NCBI GenBank assembly: GCA_003254885.1
Contig: QANT01004883.1
Location: 1-64,000, forward strand
Direction of reading: 5' to 3'
Length of the DNA: 64,000 bases
From: Purshia tridentata
Lineage: Eukaryota; Streptophyta; Magnoliopsida; Rosales; Rosaceae
Below are positions 24,051-35,578 of this stretch, in pieces; within the stretch, counting starts at the first letter, position 1; the number at the start of each line of letters is the position of its first letter. The notes beneath the pieces were generated by a model. The model saw only the letters and a list, made by a program, of their open reading frames with translations, was not told where the DNA came from and made no database searches. Position numbers and translations under genes: made by a program.

Positions 24051-27000
24051 TATCCCATTATATTGTGTAACACATTATGTACCATAGTTTTGTTTATTTA
24101 ATAAAATTCAAGTGATCATTTTCTTTTCCCACACACATTGTAACAGCTTCAAAAGGTTTGCAATTTGTCAACTAATGTAAAAGCAGTTAAAAAAAAAGGC
24201 TATCCTTTCTAACACATTGAGGTTATATATTCTTTTTTGGGTGCAACAAACAATGCCAATCTGTCTGCCGAATGTTTGAAAAGACATTTTAGGATCATTT
24301 TGTCCGTGTTGCAATGTGCCATTCTGCTGTCAGAAATTAAGGCTCATTTCTGTTGCTGCGTGTCAGGTTAAAATATAAAAGAGCCATGTAATATGTCACA
24401 GTCATCATTTCTGAGGCTAATTTTTCACTATATTTTGGTTGATTCGTTGGTTCTATGTTTCTTCTTTGTTATTTTCCTGGCTAGCAAGTGTTCGAACTTC
24501 GAAGGAAAGTTGAAGCACTAGTTAACTTTAGAGGGTGATGCCATAGTGGTAAGGTTATACCCACTTGGTTTATAAGAGCCATTTGCCTAGCAAATAAATT
24601 TTGGAGGATGGTGCTCAAAACCATGTCTGTTGTAAACCATTAATCTGTAAAGCTGAGATGTTGGTGTTTTCTAAAACAAGGTAATTTTATACACTAAACA
24701 ATCTAACATATTATATTGTTAGACTAAATTAAAATCTTTGAACATCTGGAACCATGCATGAATGTGTGATTTTGGTTCACAGTTAATATGTCAGATATGA
24801 ATCATTGATGTATTTAATCAATGTGGATAAATATTTCATCATCTGGGATGCTAGAGAATCCAGGGACTTTGAATGTACAGCAACCTCAAACCCAACTGTG
24901 TGCTGTGCTTTATATATATAACTGGCTCCAAGGGCTCACCCCAAGTGCTCTGTAATCATTAATAGGGTCCAGCGGTGAGTCATTCATTAATCATATTCAT
25001 ATAATTACTTTTCCTTTTGCCATATTGACTTTACAACAACATATGGTTTTTGCAGTGTTTTCTAACCATGGTTACTTGAAAAGGCCTGGGTCTCTTCTCT
25101 CTTTCCTTATCTTTTTGTGCCGAGTGATTTAAAAGAGACCTGTTTCTGTTTGTTTTGATTGCTGTCATACAAGTCCCACAGGGAAACAGTGAAGGAGATA
25201 AATAAATAAAAAGGTGTATTAATATTTAATATATAGAGGAGGAATGGGTCATTCTGTGAACTGGGATTAATGAAAGCTCAGAAGGAAAGAGGTCCACTTT
25301 AGTTATAAATATTATGATATAGAGAGCACTATAGGCTTTTGTATTTAAGCGGGGTAATGAGAAGTGGTTGAGGCCTTGAAAGCCTTGAAGGAGAGTGTTG
25401 ACTATTGTTCAAAGGATGTGTTAATGTTCACTGCATTAATTAGGATTACTAAATGCTAATTCAGATGTGAAATTAAGCTTCTATTATCTTTCTTTTAAGC
25501 CTTTTTTTCTTTTTTGTATAGGTAATTGAATCTTAACTCATTAAAAGAAAGACACTTCTCTCTTACGAAAGGAGAGATGCGAAGTTAGTGCGGAAACAGA
25601 AATACAGAGTTGTCTAAACGTAGCGTTATATCATGTTTATTTCTGTTTCCACATTAACTCTGCATTCTTTTTCCGCATAAAAGAAAAATCCTTAAAAAAA
25701 AAAAAACATATCGAACTTTTTTTCCCCTTTTTTTTTTTTTCCTATAGGATATATATGTTCCTCCTCTCCTTTCTAACAAATCTATAAATAATTATAAAAC
25801 TCTACCCAAAAAAATCTATAAATAAAACTCCATTGACTTGATGAAAAACTCATCTACAGTCTCTACCTTCACGGGATGCAACAAAATAATTTCATTTAGT
25901 TTTATTTTATATAATAGAAGGAACATGATGGTACATGCAACATTTAATGCTTAATTAATTTCCATCATCATCATCATCATCATCTTGCAACAGATTAAAG
26001 TTAGCAATTAATTGAGAGTGGGAAAGCTTTGTCAAACTTTATCATTTACTAGTCCATCTTCTTTGTGGACTTGGTACCATGGCTTTGCAATTCGTCAAAA
26101 GTATTTAACTCATCAGGGGCATTTTGGTCAATCACATTTTCTCAGTCAAACATCATCAAGTTTGTTTTGTTCCCCACTTACCTTCTCCATCAACCATCAA
26201 CCATCAACCATTGGATTGCTTTGTTTATGTATTGCCAATGACTATAATGCCCTTTGCAAATGAGGCATTCAAAATCTCACATGACCAACTTTATGAAAAT
26301 GCGGGGTAATTTGGTAATTGGACTCCTCGATGTTGGAGATTCCTTGGTCCTCTGACTTGGGAATTATTATATGTATGTGAGTGTGTGTGAGTACGTCTAT
26401 TCTATCATTTATAAAGGATCCGACAATCAGATTGGCCGGTGTGGACTGTGTAGGCCACTATATACTCATATGTAGTCATACATATAGTTTCCATCGTATT
26501 CACATAACACCACCACAAACAATCTCGGCGGTATCATATTTTATGTTCACATACTATAAGGGTCATCATTTTTAACACCATATCATAACTTGGCTCAAAC
26601 CCAACATCAAATTAGTGAATTTAAGTTCATAATTACTTAACACGAGTACTAAACAAATAGGGTATTATCAAGTCATTTGACATGATTAATTAAATAAGTT
26701 TAGTTATTGTTGACTATAATTCAACATGAAATGACATAGCCCACTAACACGAATTCACCCTTATGTGATAGTTTGTGTCTAGTAACAACTAAGTATAATA
26801 AGTGATGTAACAAGTAGACTTCACTTAGTAAACGATATAATCTCTCTAGCATTACTCCACCATGCATATATATTTATATATGTTGGGCACATGACTAAGA
26901 TGCTCGGCCATCAATGTGATCAGTTTTAGTAAGAATTGTCGTGTGTGGCCATGTATGTTGGGAAAGTGACTTGGTTAAAATTACTGTAACACAAATCCAT

Positions 27001-28620
27001 TGATATTGGGCTGTTATAGATGGTCGATCTCTATGCAATTGTACTCATATCTAGTCTATGTAGATGTTTCTCATGCGGTTGCAACAAAATGTACTCAAAT
27101 GTTGATTGATTACACTGTTATTATAAGCATAATGTTGGCTCTTATTTATTATGTCCAAAAAGGGTATGGCCCCAACTCAATCAATAATTGTTCCTATATA
27201 GAGACCAATTGTATTGGTCCATAGCCTACATATATATTATTTTCGGATTCGAATATGGAGAGTGTCAATTATGTTAAGGCTAAAATTAGTGCATGTAAAA
27301 TCCATTTTTAGTAAAACATATGAGGTTTGGAGATGGATTGAGATTAAAATAAATATTATTAGTGTATTACCATCATGCAAGGTGTGATAATATATACTCA
27401 TAATACAGCACAAAATTACCTAACAAAAGTTTTTTTTTTTGGCTGGTAATTACATAACAAAAAGTTAAATATGAAATGATAACCTTTTTCTTCAATAACG
27501 CAAGAATATTTGTCAAATTTGTTCATCAAATATCCCCATTAAATAATGTGTTAATATATATGTCAGTTATTTTTTAAAAAGTAAATTAAGTTCAAAGTAA
27601 GCTATGATTTCAATTATAAATGAAACCATGTGCTACATCATTTGGTAAAAACAAATGGCATACAAATTTAGTGAGAATAGAAATCCTCATTATTTTGTCA
27701 GTCCCTCAATCTCTTGAACAAAAAAAACAAAAAAATATTTCAACCTCTTATCCTCATATGCGTTTGAAACATACCTCTATGACCAAATATATTATATTGA
27801 AAACAAATTTATTTATACCATATACATTGATCACATATTTTATAAAAGTACGACTTTATCTCGTAGAAGTATAATAAATGTTAAAACAACGGCCTTATTG
27901 TATAACTAAAATCTAGTATTGTTAGGTAGGTGGTAGATGTCTATTGTTTGAGTGAATGTTATTTAGGGGTGGCAATAATACTCACCCTCCAAGTTTTGCA
28001 AAGCCCTTGATTAAACGAATATGATAATAGCACTCTTCACCCCCGTCTTATATATCCGTTTAACTTAATAAATATATTATATAATATTAATTTTATTATT
28101 ATATTATAATTTTTCTTTTTCTTTTAAATTTAATAATGTTATATTGTTATTATATGATTTAATGATGTTTTAATTTGATATGTGTATATTAGTGTACTTA
28201 ATTTATATTATATATATAATATAATTTTGGTAAAACAAAATAAAATTGAGATTCGAGGTTTATAATACAAAAATGTGAAAGACGAAAAGCAGAAGAAAGA
28301 GAAAAAAAGAAAATGAGAAAATCTAGGGAAAAAAAATCACATCCATGAACCCATGCAGCCTAACGTTCAGTTGACTCCCAGCAATAAAACCCATTTATTT
28401 AATAAAACTCTCTCATTATTTTAATATTACACTCCAAACCATAAAGCAAAACTCCACTCTCCAAATCCAAACCCAAAATTACCCCCCTTCCTCTTTTCTC
28501 TACTTTCTCTGCTTTTCTCAGCTTCACATCCCAAACTCCCAAGTCCCAACCCCATTCTCTCTTTACTCCACTCATAATTTCACATCCCCCAACCCCAAAA
28601 AAACCCTAAAAACCTTTGAT
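24051..28620. other. 4.5-kb spacer between MON1 and DRB2
   Basis: No coding exon recognised on either strand. It holds a foldback at 25562-25681, a CAT/ATC microsatellite near 25965-25984, a CAACCATCAACC mini-repeat near 26195-26212 and, near 27966, TTAGGGGTGGCAA followed by AT-rich DNA, which may be one decayed end of a hAT-like element. The last few hundred bases before 28825 are C-rich leader and promoter of the DRB2-like gene. Confidence 0.5.
25562..25681. repeat. Foldback (imperfect hairpin, about 120 bp)
   Basis: Arms ATGCGAAGTTAGTGCGGAAA (25577 onward, continuing to 25606) and a near-complementary partner at 25634-25665 share the core GGAAACAGAAATA/TATTTCTGTTTCC. Weaker pairing continues outward on both sides. 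The loop is about 27 bases. It could be a small MITE or a source of structured RNA. Confidence 0.6.
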
Positions 28621-28824
28621 CCCAGCCGGACCCATTTCTCACCGGCACCGAAAACCCACTACCCAGTTTCGACCCGCCTCGGAACGACCGCCGATCCGAT
28701 CTCGCTGGCTCCGACCCCCCATTACCGTCTCCTCCGGGCCTGCTGCGGCAGCTGAAGTTCGGGGCTCCGATAGAGTCGTTGTTGGGTCAGAGTCAGAGAG
28801 TAGTGATTAAGTGAAGGGGCCGAA

Positions 28825-31575
28825 ATGTACAAGAACCAGCTGCAAGAGCTGGCCCAGAGGAGCTGCTTCAATTTGCCTTCCTACACATGCATTCGGGAAG
28901 GTCCCGACCACGCGCCGCGCTTCAAGGCCACCGTCAACTTCAATGGCGAGATCTTCGAGAGCCCCCACTACTGCTCCACCCTCCGCCAGGCCGAGCACTC
29001 CGCCGCCGAGGTCGCCCTCAACTACCTCTCCAACCGCGGCCCCTCACACTCTCTCGCCGCTAGGATCCTGGTCAGCTCTCTCTCTCTCTCTCTTTCTCTC
29101 TAAACGCCGTTAGGTTTCCGTCAGGGTTTTGCGCGCGTGGTCCTCAGTCGCTCTCCAGTGGCTTTTGGTTACTTTGCTCGGTTTTTTCTCACTGACCAAT
29201 TCGTGTCTGAACATGATAAGCTCGAAACTGAAATTTATAATTTAGAAAGTTTAATTTAATTTATTAAGAATTAATATTAGATTTTTTTCCTGGTTCTGTC
29301 TGTCTAATTTGCGCTGTGCAAGTGATGCGCACCACGAGTTCTGCGGGAGTCGCAGGAGGTTTAGATCACCGGCCGGCGGGGTAATGAGCTGGGGTGGGTG
29401 GGGTTTAGCAAATGACGGAAATGCACCCCCTTGGGAAGTGGTAGGGGTTCTTAAAAGTGCAGTACGGTTGTCTGAGTTCTGAGTGAGCTGGCGACTGTGA
29501 GAAACGGAAATGTCATTAATTAAATCGTTCAACCAGGGGTATTTTGGTCATAAAAATGTGGGCTTGGAGTCAACTTTCTGGAACTCGTTCTTCTCTCATG
29601 GACAACCTGTTTGGTTGCCGGGAAAACGGAGGAAGTAAATATTGTTTCTAATGGAAGTTGAATGCATTTTAGTTGAATATATGTACCATTTTGTACTTTG
29701 TTTCCATGCTTTATCAACTTCTTGGGTTGGTTTCAAATTTATAAGACACCAAGATTATGTTTCCTGCCAACAGAATTTTGGAAACATTGGTTATTTGGTA
29801 CTTTTCATATGTATGGTTTTTGTACTTTTTATCCACCAAGTTTTATCTTCCTGCAAAATGGTTATAAGCAAGTGCCAATCTATGGTTTTCAGTTTCTGCC
29901 AACTTTGAGTAAAATTTGTTTGTGTTTCATTCTTTCACCTTAATGTTTGGTAGGTTATTATCTCTATATTTCTTCGACTGAAGTGGAAAATTTTGTCACA
30001 AAATATTATTAGTTTAACTAGGCTCCATTTTCCTATAGAAAAATGTCATATCACCTTCAGTCTGCATGATGCACTTTGATTTACTCATGTACAATGGGTT
30101 TGTGCCTTAAATATGTCTTAATACTGATAAGGCCTCACTTTGCTCAGGATGAGACGGGGGTTTACAAGAACCTCTTGCAGGAAATTGCTCAAAGAGTTGG
30201 AGCTCCATTGCCGCAATACACAACATTCAGATCTGGCCTTGGGCACCTACCTGTTTTTACTGGGACAGTTGAATTGGCTGGGATCACATTTACAGGGGAT
30301 CATGCCAAGAACAAGAAGCAAGCAGAGAAGAATGCAGCAATGGCAGCTTGGTCGTCTCTGAAACAATGTGAGTCCCTGTGTATTGGCCAGGATGACCAAA
30401 TCACATTCATCCCATTACAATTACTAAAGACATAACAGAAAGTCCCCATATTTGGAATTTGATTTTCGTTTAGAACCCTTAACCAAGTTAAGTTGAAATT
30501 TTATAGTGCATTAAAAAACATTTGTTTTTGGTAAATTGCATTAAACCGCATTTTGCATTGGAGTTGTTACTTGCTATTTAATGTTATCATTTATTGCCAC
30601 ATAAAGAGTTCCCGACTTTCTGTCATTCCTTTCTGCATGACACTATCTTCAGCAAAATTTAATTTGTGATATATGAAGTAACTCTTAATATCATGATAAC
30701 AATGGAGCAGTTTTACTTCTATGTGCCATATTGACACATTCAAGTTGTAAGCTTGGTGTTATAATTTTTCCTGTGTGTCTTAAGTCTTGGAACTTCTGCT
30801 TAAACTTGAATGGCATGTTTTATTTTGGCCAGTGGCAAAAGAAACTGCAAGTTCTTCATCTGAACCAGAGCACAATGATGAGCTGGAACAGATCACTATA
30901 GCTCGGGCCTTGATTAATTATCGTATGAAGGAAAAGATGGCGAACCCAACTGCTCCTATACTATTCCCAAAGAAGTTTCCAGTTCAGAACCCCAGACCTA
31001 CAAGTCCACAACCTCCACCTGCTGTCACATCAAAAATACTGCCCTTAATTTGCCAAAAGCAAGCTCCTCGCAGCAGACTACAATCAAATGCAACAAATGA
31101 TAATCTTGTCTCATCACCACAGGCTTCTCCACTGGAAAGCCGTTGGATCCGTCCCCAGAGATTCCCTGCTGCAGGAGCAGCTCCTTATGTTCCCATCCGA
31201 CAATTGAGGTCTCCTTGCCATGGCATTGCACCGCCAGTGACAATAAGGACAGCAGTGCCTGTGTTCTCTGCACCGCCACTACCGCCACCTCCTGCTTTGC
31301 CCTGCCAGGCAATACGTGTTCCACCTGTACGAGTGGCCCCACCTGTCACTATGAGGCAGGCTGTGCCTGTATTTGCTGCTCCGCCGATTAAAAAAGATGA
31401 TCCTCCAACCACTCGGAAAGAAGATCCTCCAATCATTCCGAAAGAAGACCCACCTGCTGTTATTGCTCCTACCCTGCAGAAAGTATCTCTTGCTCAAGTA
31501 GAGGAAACTGGAAGTGCATCTGCAAACGATTTGCAATCCAAGACAGTGCAAAGCTTGGAACAACCAAAAATTTGA
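28825..31575 (+). CDS. DRB2: Double-stranded RNA-binding protein 2-like
   Basis: Predicted 402-residue protein. Exons: 28825-29070, 30148-30367, 30833-31575, with phases 0 and 1. Two dsRNA-binding domains: residues about 1-70 (MYKNQLQELAQRSCFNLPSY ... AEHSAAEVAL) and about 84-155 (GVYKNLLQEIAQRVGAPLPQ ... NKKQAEKNAAMAAW). Each has the alpha-beta-beta-beta-alpha pattern with the basic KKQAEKNAA-type RNA-contact helix; the first domain has the weaker RQAEHSAAE version. The rest is a Pro-rich tail with repeated modules (APPVTIRTAVPVFSAPP, APPVTMRQAVPVFAAPP, then DDPP/EDPP repeats). The N-terminus is nearly identical to what I recall of Arabidopsis DRB2, which acts in small-RNA biogenesis and miRNA-guided translational repression. 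DRB3/DRB5-type paralogs are the alternative. The leader is C-rich, and a CT run opens intron 1. Confidence 0.92.
29071..29101. repeat. CT microsatellite at the start of DRB2 intron 1
   Basis: The donor GTCAGCT runs directly into about 13 CT units. Because it sits at the 5' splice site, it could serve as a polypyrimidine-tract-protein binding region. Confidence 0.8.
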
Positions 31576-32007
31576 TGGTGGTCGGGGAGAGCTTAATTCA
31601 TGGGAGACAAAAATAGTTGTGTTGGCCTTAAGTTTGTTGTCATATTTCTCATCTTATTATATGTGTTTTTTTAACTTGCCCATCATTAGTCTTCTACCCT
31701 TTTTGTTTTGTTCAAACCTACAGTTGGCAAGTTCGTTTAGAATTAGCAAATCTCATATTTATGCGATTCAAGAGTAACTGCATCAGTTTTGCTCTTTACT
31801 TATTAGTTTTGCATATGGATTATTATAGATTAGATACTAATCATACTATCATGGTTACCATTCTGCAAGTAATCGATGTGAGTGTGACTGCATTCTACAT
31901 ACCATTCAAAAATAGCTGTGTAAGTGTGGATGAGAAATGATTATAATATGGAGTTTTTTTTTTTTTTCCAAATTCCAAGCATATCGGAAAAATTATATAT
32001 AATTAAT

Positions 32008-32093
32008 GGAGAGTGTTTAAAAAAAAAAGTTGGAATTAAATATACTCTGAGGAGAGTGTTTAAAAAAAACAGTTGGAATTAAATATACTCTTA
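32008..32093. repeat. 43-bp tandem duplication
   Basis: Two adjacent, almost identical units begin GGAGAGTGTTTAAAAAAA and end TTAAATATACTCT. They differ by only a few bases, so the duplication is recent. Confidence 0.85.
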
Positions 32094-33440
32094 TTAAGAT
32101 AACCCCATATATTAAAATTCAAGTGAATCAAATATCTGTGATCATTATACCAATATTGAATTAGAATTAGTATATCTGTTATACATTTTAGCATTTGAAT
32201 TTGAGAATTCACAAATAAACTGGGTTAAATACAAGATGGTACAGGTTTATCTGCTCTAGGATCCAATCTTTCTTTCAAACCCATATTTCTCTTGGATTTA
32301 GTCTCCCACAGGCCACAACAACGTGGATAAGGTATCTCAAGCCCAGCTTGTTAATGGATCGAGCCTTTATGAGCATGTGAGAAAGTGAGCTTGGAACTTT
32401 GGGATTAATGTACATGGGTGAGCAAAGCCTCAGGCCATATGTATGACATGCACATTCACGTTCTCACACACATATCATACATGTTGATATTCTCTCCATT
32501 TTAGCAACCTGTATCTTCTTTCTTTTTATTCGTTGAATGACTCGTTAATTAGCGGATGTGGGAATACATACATAAACAACTAGGCTCTCCTTCAAATGTT
32601 ACCTCGTAGTGTTGGACTTTGATATCACTTGTTGTGTTGAAAAAGTTGGTGAGCCTGATCACCCACCTTTTACATCTTCACACACACATCATATATGTCG
32701 ATACTCGATCGGTACTTAAATCACTTAACCACACCGCCAAATGAGTATTGGTTGTACCCATGAATGACTCTTTACTTAAACGATATGGGATTACATACAT
32801 GACTCTAATCTAACTACTTTCTCCAACATGAACTTCCCAATCTCTTCATATTCTAACAAACTGATTTGGATTGAATACCATTGATTAGACAGCTTTCCTT
32901 TCCTTGTAGCAGGTACCAAGGACGTTGAATGAGCTTGTAATACACAACTTTCTTGAGCAAGACAACATGAGACGTAGAGCATGAATATTATGCACTCGCT
33001 CATCAACTATGCGCCGAGGAAATTTAGAGTAGTCAAGTAAGAAGGCTTAGCCATTCAAGTATTTTTAAGAGGTATTGACTAGCATAGTTAGTAATAATGT
33101 AATATATGGGACAGTAAAAATACGTTGGTGTATTATTCGGACTATTTACTTTAATAATACAGTGAAAAATTAAGCTACAAGATATATTTTTTATTTTATC
33201 ATTTTAAAACTTTTTAAAGTACGCCAATTATACATGAAAAATATTGAATAATGCGTGTTCAGTATAGGAATGATATGTGTATTATATGTTGGATTGAAAA
33301 GTACACGTATTTTTTCATATTTTTCAAAAAAAAAAGCGTAAGTTCACATATAAAATGCGAATTTACTAATTATATGGAGTTATAACTTACAAATGATACC
33401 AAGAATAGTTAAGTGTTCTATAGAGTTCTGCCAACTCTTA

Positions 33441-33741
33441 GGCCTCGTTTGGTACATATAATTGAATTGAAAAAAATAATGGCAAGATTTATGTGTACTC
33501 AAGGTAGAAAATGGAGAGTGTTTTCTAACTTGAAGGAAGAAGATGGGAAGAAAATGGCTTAACCACAAAGGAAATTGTATTCTTGTTAATCCCCACCATT
33601 TTGAGGAGATTTTATGAGATAAGTTTTCCTCATAATTTATTCATCTTATTCTCATATCATTCCTTCAAGTTTTTCTTCTTCAAATATACATAAGTTTGAC
33701 ATTTATCATTTCCAATCCAATCCTAACAATCAAACAAGGCC
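33441..33741. mobile_element. Tourist-like MITE (PIF/Harbinger type) with TTA duplication
   Basis: A 301-bp element with ends GGCCTCGTTTGG and CAAACAAGGCC, flanked by TTA at 33438-33440 and 33742-33744. It sits inside one copy of a short local duplication: AGAGTTCTGCCAACTCTTA on the left and AGAGTTCTGCCAGCTCTTA near 33783. Non-coding; its ends resemble the element in MON1 intron 13. Confidence 0.85.
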
Positions 33742-35534
33742 TTAATTTCTTCAAGAGTACACTGAGTAGTTAAATGGGCTATAGAGTTCTGCCAGCTCTT
33801 AATTTCTTCACATCCTCACACTTTTTCCAAAGTAATATAGTTTGCACAGTGTACCATTACATTACTTGAGTAGTAGAGTACTACAATATAAGTTTGTGAC
33901 TTTTCAAACAGTTCGGGAATTTTACTGTTTAAAGCCTGCAAAACAGCAGGAGAGGACCATTGAACTATTGATCGAAGTACAAATTCACTATGTTACTTTT
34001 AACCCTTTTATAAAATCCTGCAAGTATAAAGGTACTTCTAAATTACAAGTATCAAAAAATTAAGTTTGTACATTTTAACCAGAAGAATAAACTTGCAAAT
34101 TTAACCAAAGTTTGATACTTGAACCCCTCCAGGTATCACATTCTAGCTAAATTTGATTTGAAATTTTTTTTTCTGAACAGATTGTTAGTTTTGGCCAAGG
34201 GTGTTAAGTTTTGGTAGTTTTGCATTCAAACCTTTGAAACTAGTTTGTGAATGATATTGTTGACATAGAGCAGGTTAGTATGTACAGCAAAACAATTCAA
34301 AATTCAAACTGATCAGCAAGTCTTATAAGTTCTGTATATTTGTCTCTTACTTAGTATTTGGTAAGCTCCATAGACATTGGTTATGATTCATGAACTATGA
34401 TCATGATGAAGATTATGTTGGTCACACCCAAACGGACCACAAGGCTTAAAAGCAAAGTTTGAGGCATGTACTTATATTCTTTAAATGTAGGAACCAGATA
34501 ACCAGAAAGTACCAGAACTGAGGCTAACTGCATGCTCATATGCAAATGGTTTATTCTCATTCATTTATGGCTATTCAAAACCGACATACTATCCTATACC
34601 CACCTATCAATAAGTTTAGGTAGAAATCATTCATAAATTGAAAGAGGAATCTGCAGGGTATATTTACCACTTTGCTTAGTTATAAAAATGCTTTGGCAGG
34701 TAAACATGCAGAATTACAGATGTGCAGTGGTCCAAAATGAACAACAACTTTGGCTTTGCAAACCTGGTGGGTAGTGGGTAACAGTTACCAATTCATCATT
34801 TAATGACTTTTTGGGTTCTTCCCTATTTCATAGTTTATCATCTACCTCACATCAGCAGAGGACTTACTTGGGGAACATGGTCCTCAGAAGAACCTAAGGA
34901 AACCATGTTTTTTAAATTTGAACCCTTTAAAGTTAGGATTTAGATCCATGTGTTTTTCTTTTAATCAAAGTGCTTAGTTTGTTTCCTTTTGTAATTGAAG
35001 GTTGTTAAAGTCAGGTAGTTATATAGTATATTGGTCACTTTCTTTTTTGCTAAACATATATAATTGATGATTGCTAGATCCAAATGCCAATATGCCATTA
35101 AAAGGGCCTTGTCATGTAGCTAGTGCTTCTTCAAGATGGGATAGAATTGTGGTCTTCTTCAACTGATGAAAATTTTTTCATACATCTGATATGTACATTA
35201 CTCTCATAATAACTGATCACATGGTCAAAATACATATGCCTTTTACTGCTCCACAAAAAAGTAAGTGGGTGATTGTAATAACTTTGTATACATCATTTAT
35301 GAAAACGTGAGAGGGTAGTTGTATCCTTTATTCCCTTCCCAAAGTGGCTTGGTTTGGCTTGAGCAACACCCCTAAGGCCCAAAACCAACAAAGAACCACA
35401 GGTGGCATCTTCATCCATTTTTGTGGGTTAAAGCTTTTATGGTGAAAACAACAGAACATAGAAGAGTGGAATGATGTAAACAAGAGGATCGTACTAACTA
35501 CTACTACAACAATCATGTGTGCCAAACAAGCAAA

Positions 35535-35537
<3 letters not shown>

Positions 35538-35575
<38 letters not shown>
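35538..35575. repeat. GA microsatellite
   Basis: A pure GA run of about 18 units in the spacer, not attached to any recognised gene. Confidence 0.9.

Positions 35576-35578
<3 letters not shown>

Noticed and set aside
24530-24640. Text resembling a tRNA-like A box (GTGGTAAGG) after MON1
   Set aside because: No B box at the right distance and no second copy seen; not called a SINE or a tRNA.
26012-26263. 83-codon open frame in the MON1-DRB2 spacer
   Set aside because: Low-complexity and poor codon pattern, with no recognisable family and no splice partners.
27966-28250. TTAGGGGTGGCAA start followed by AT-rich DNA
   Set aside because: Looks like one end of a hAT-like element, but I could not find the matching end, so it is mentioned only in the spacer entry.
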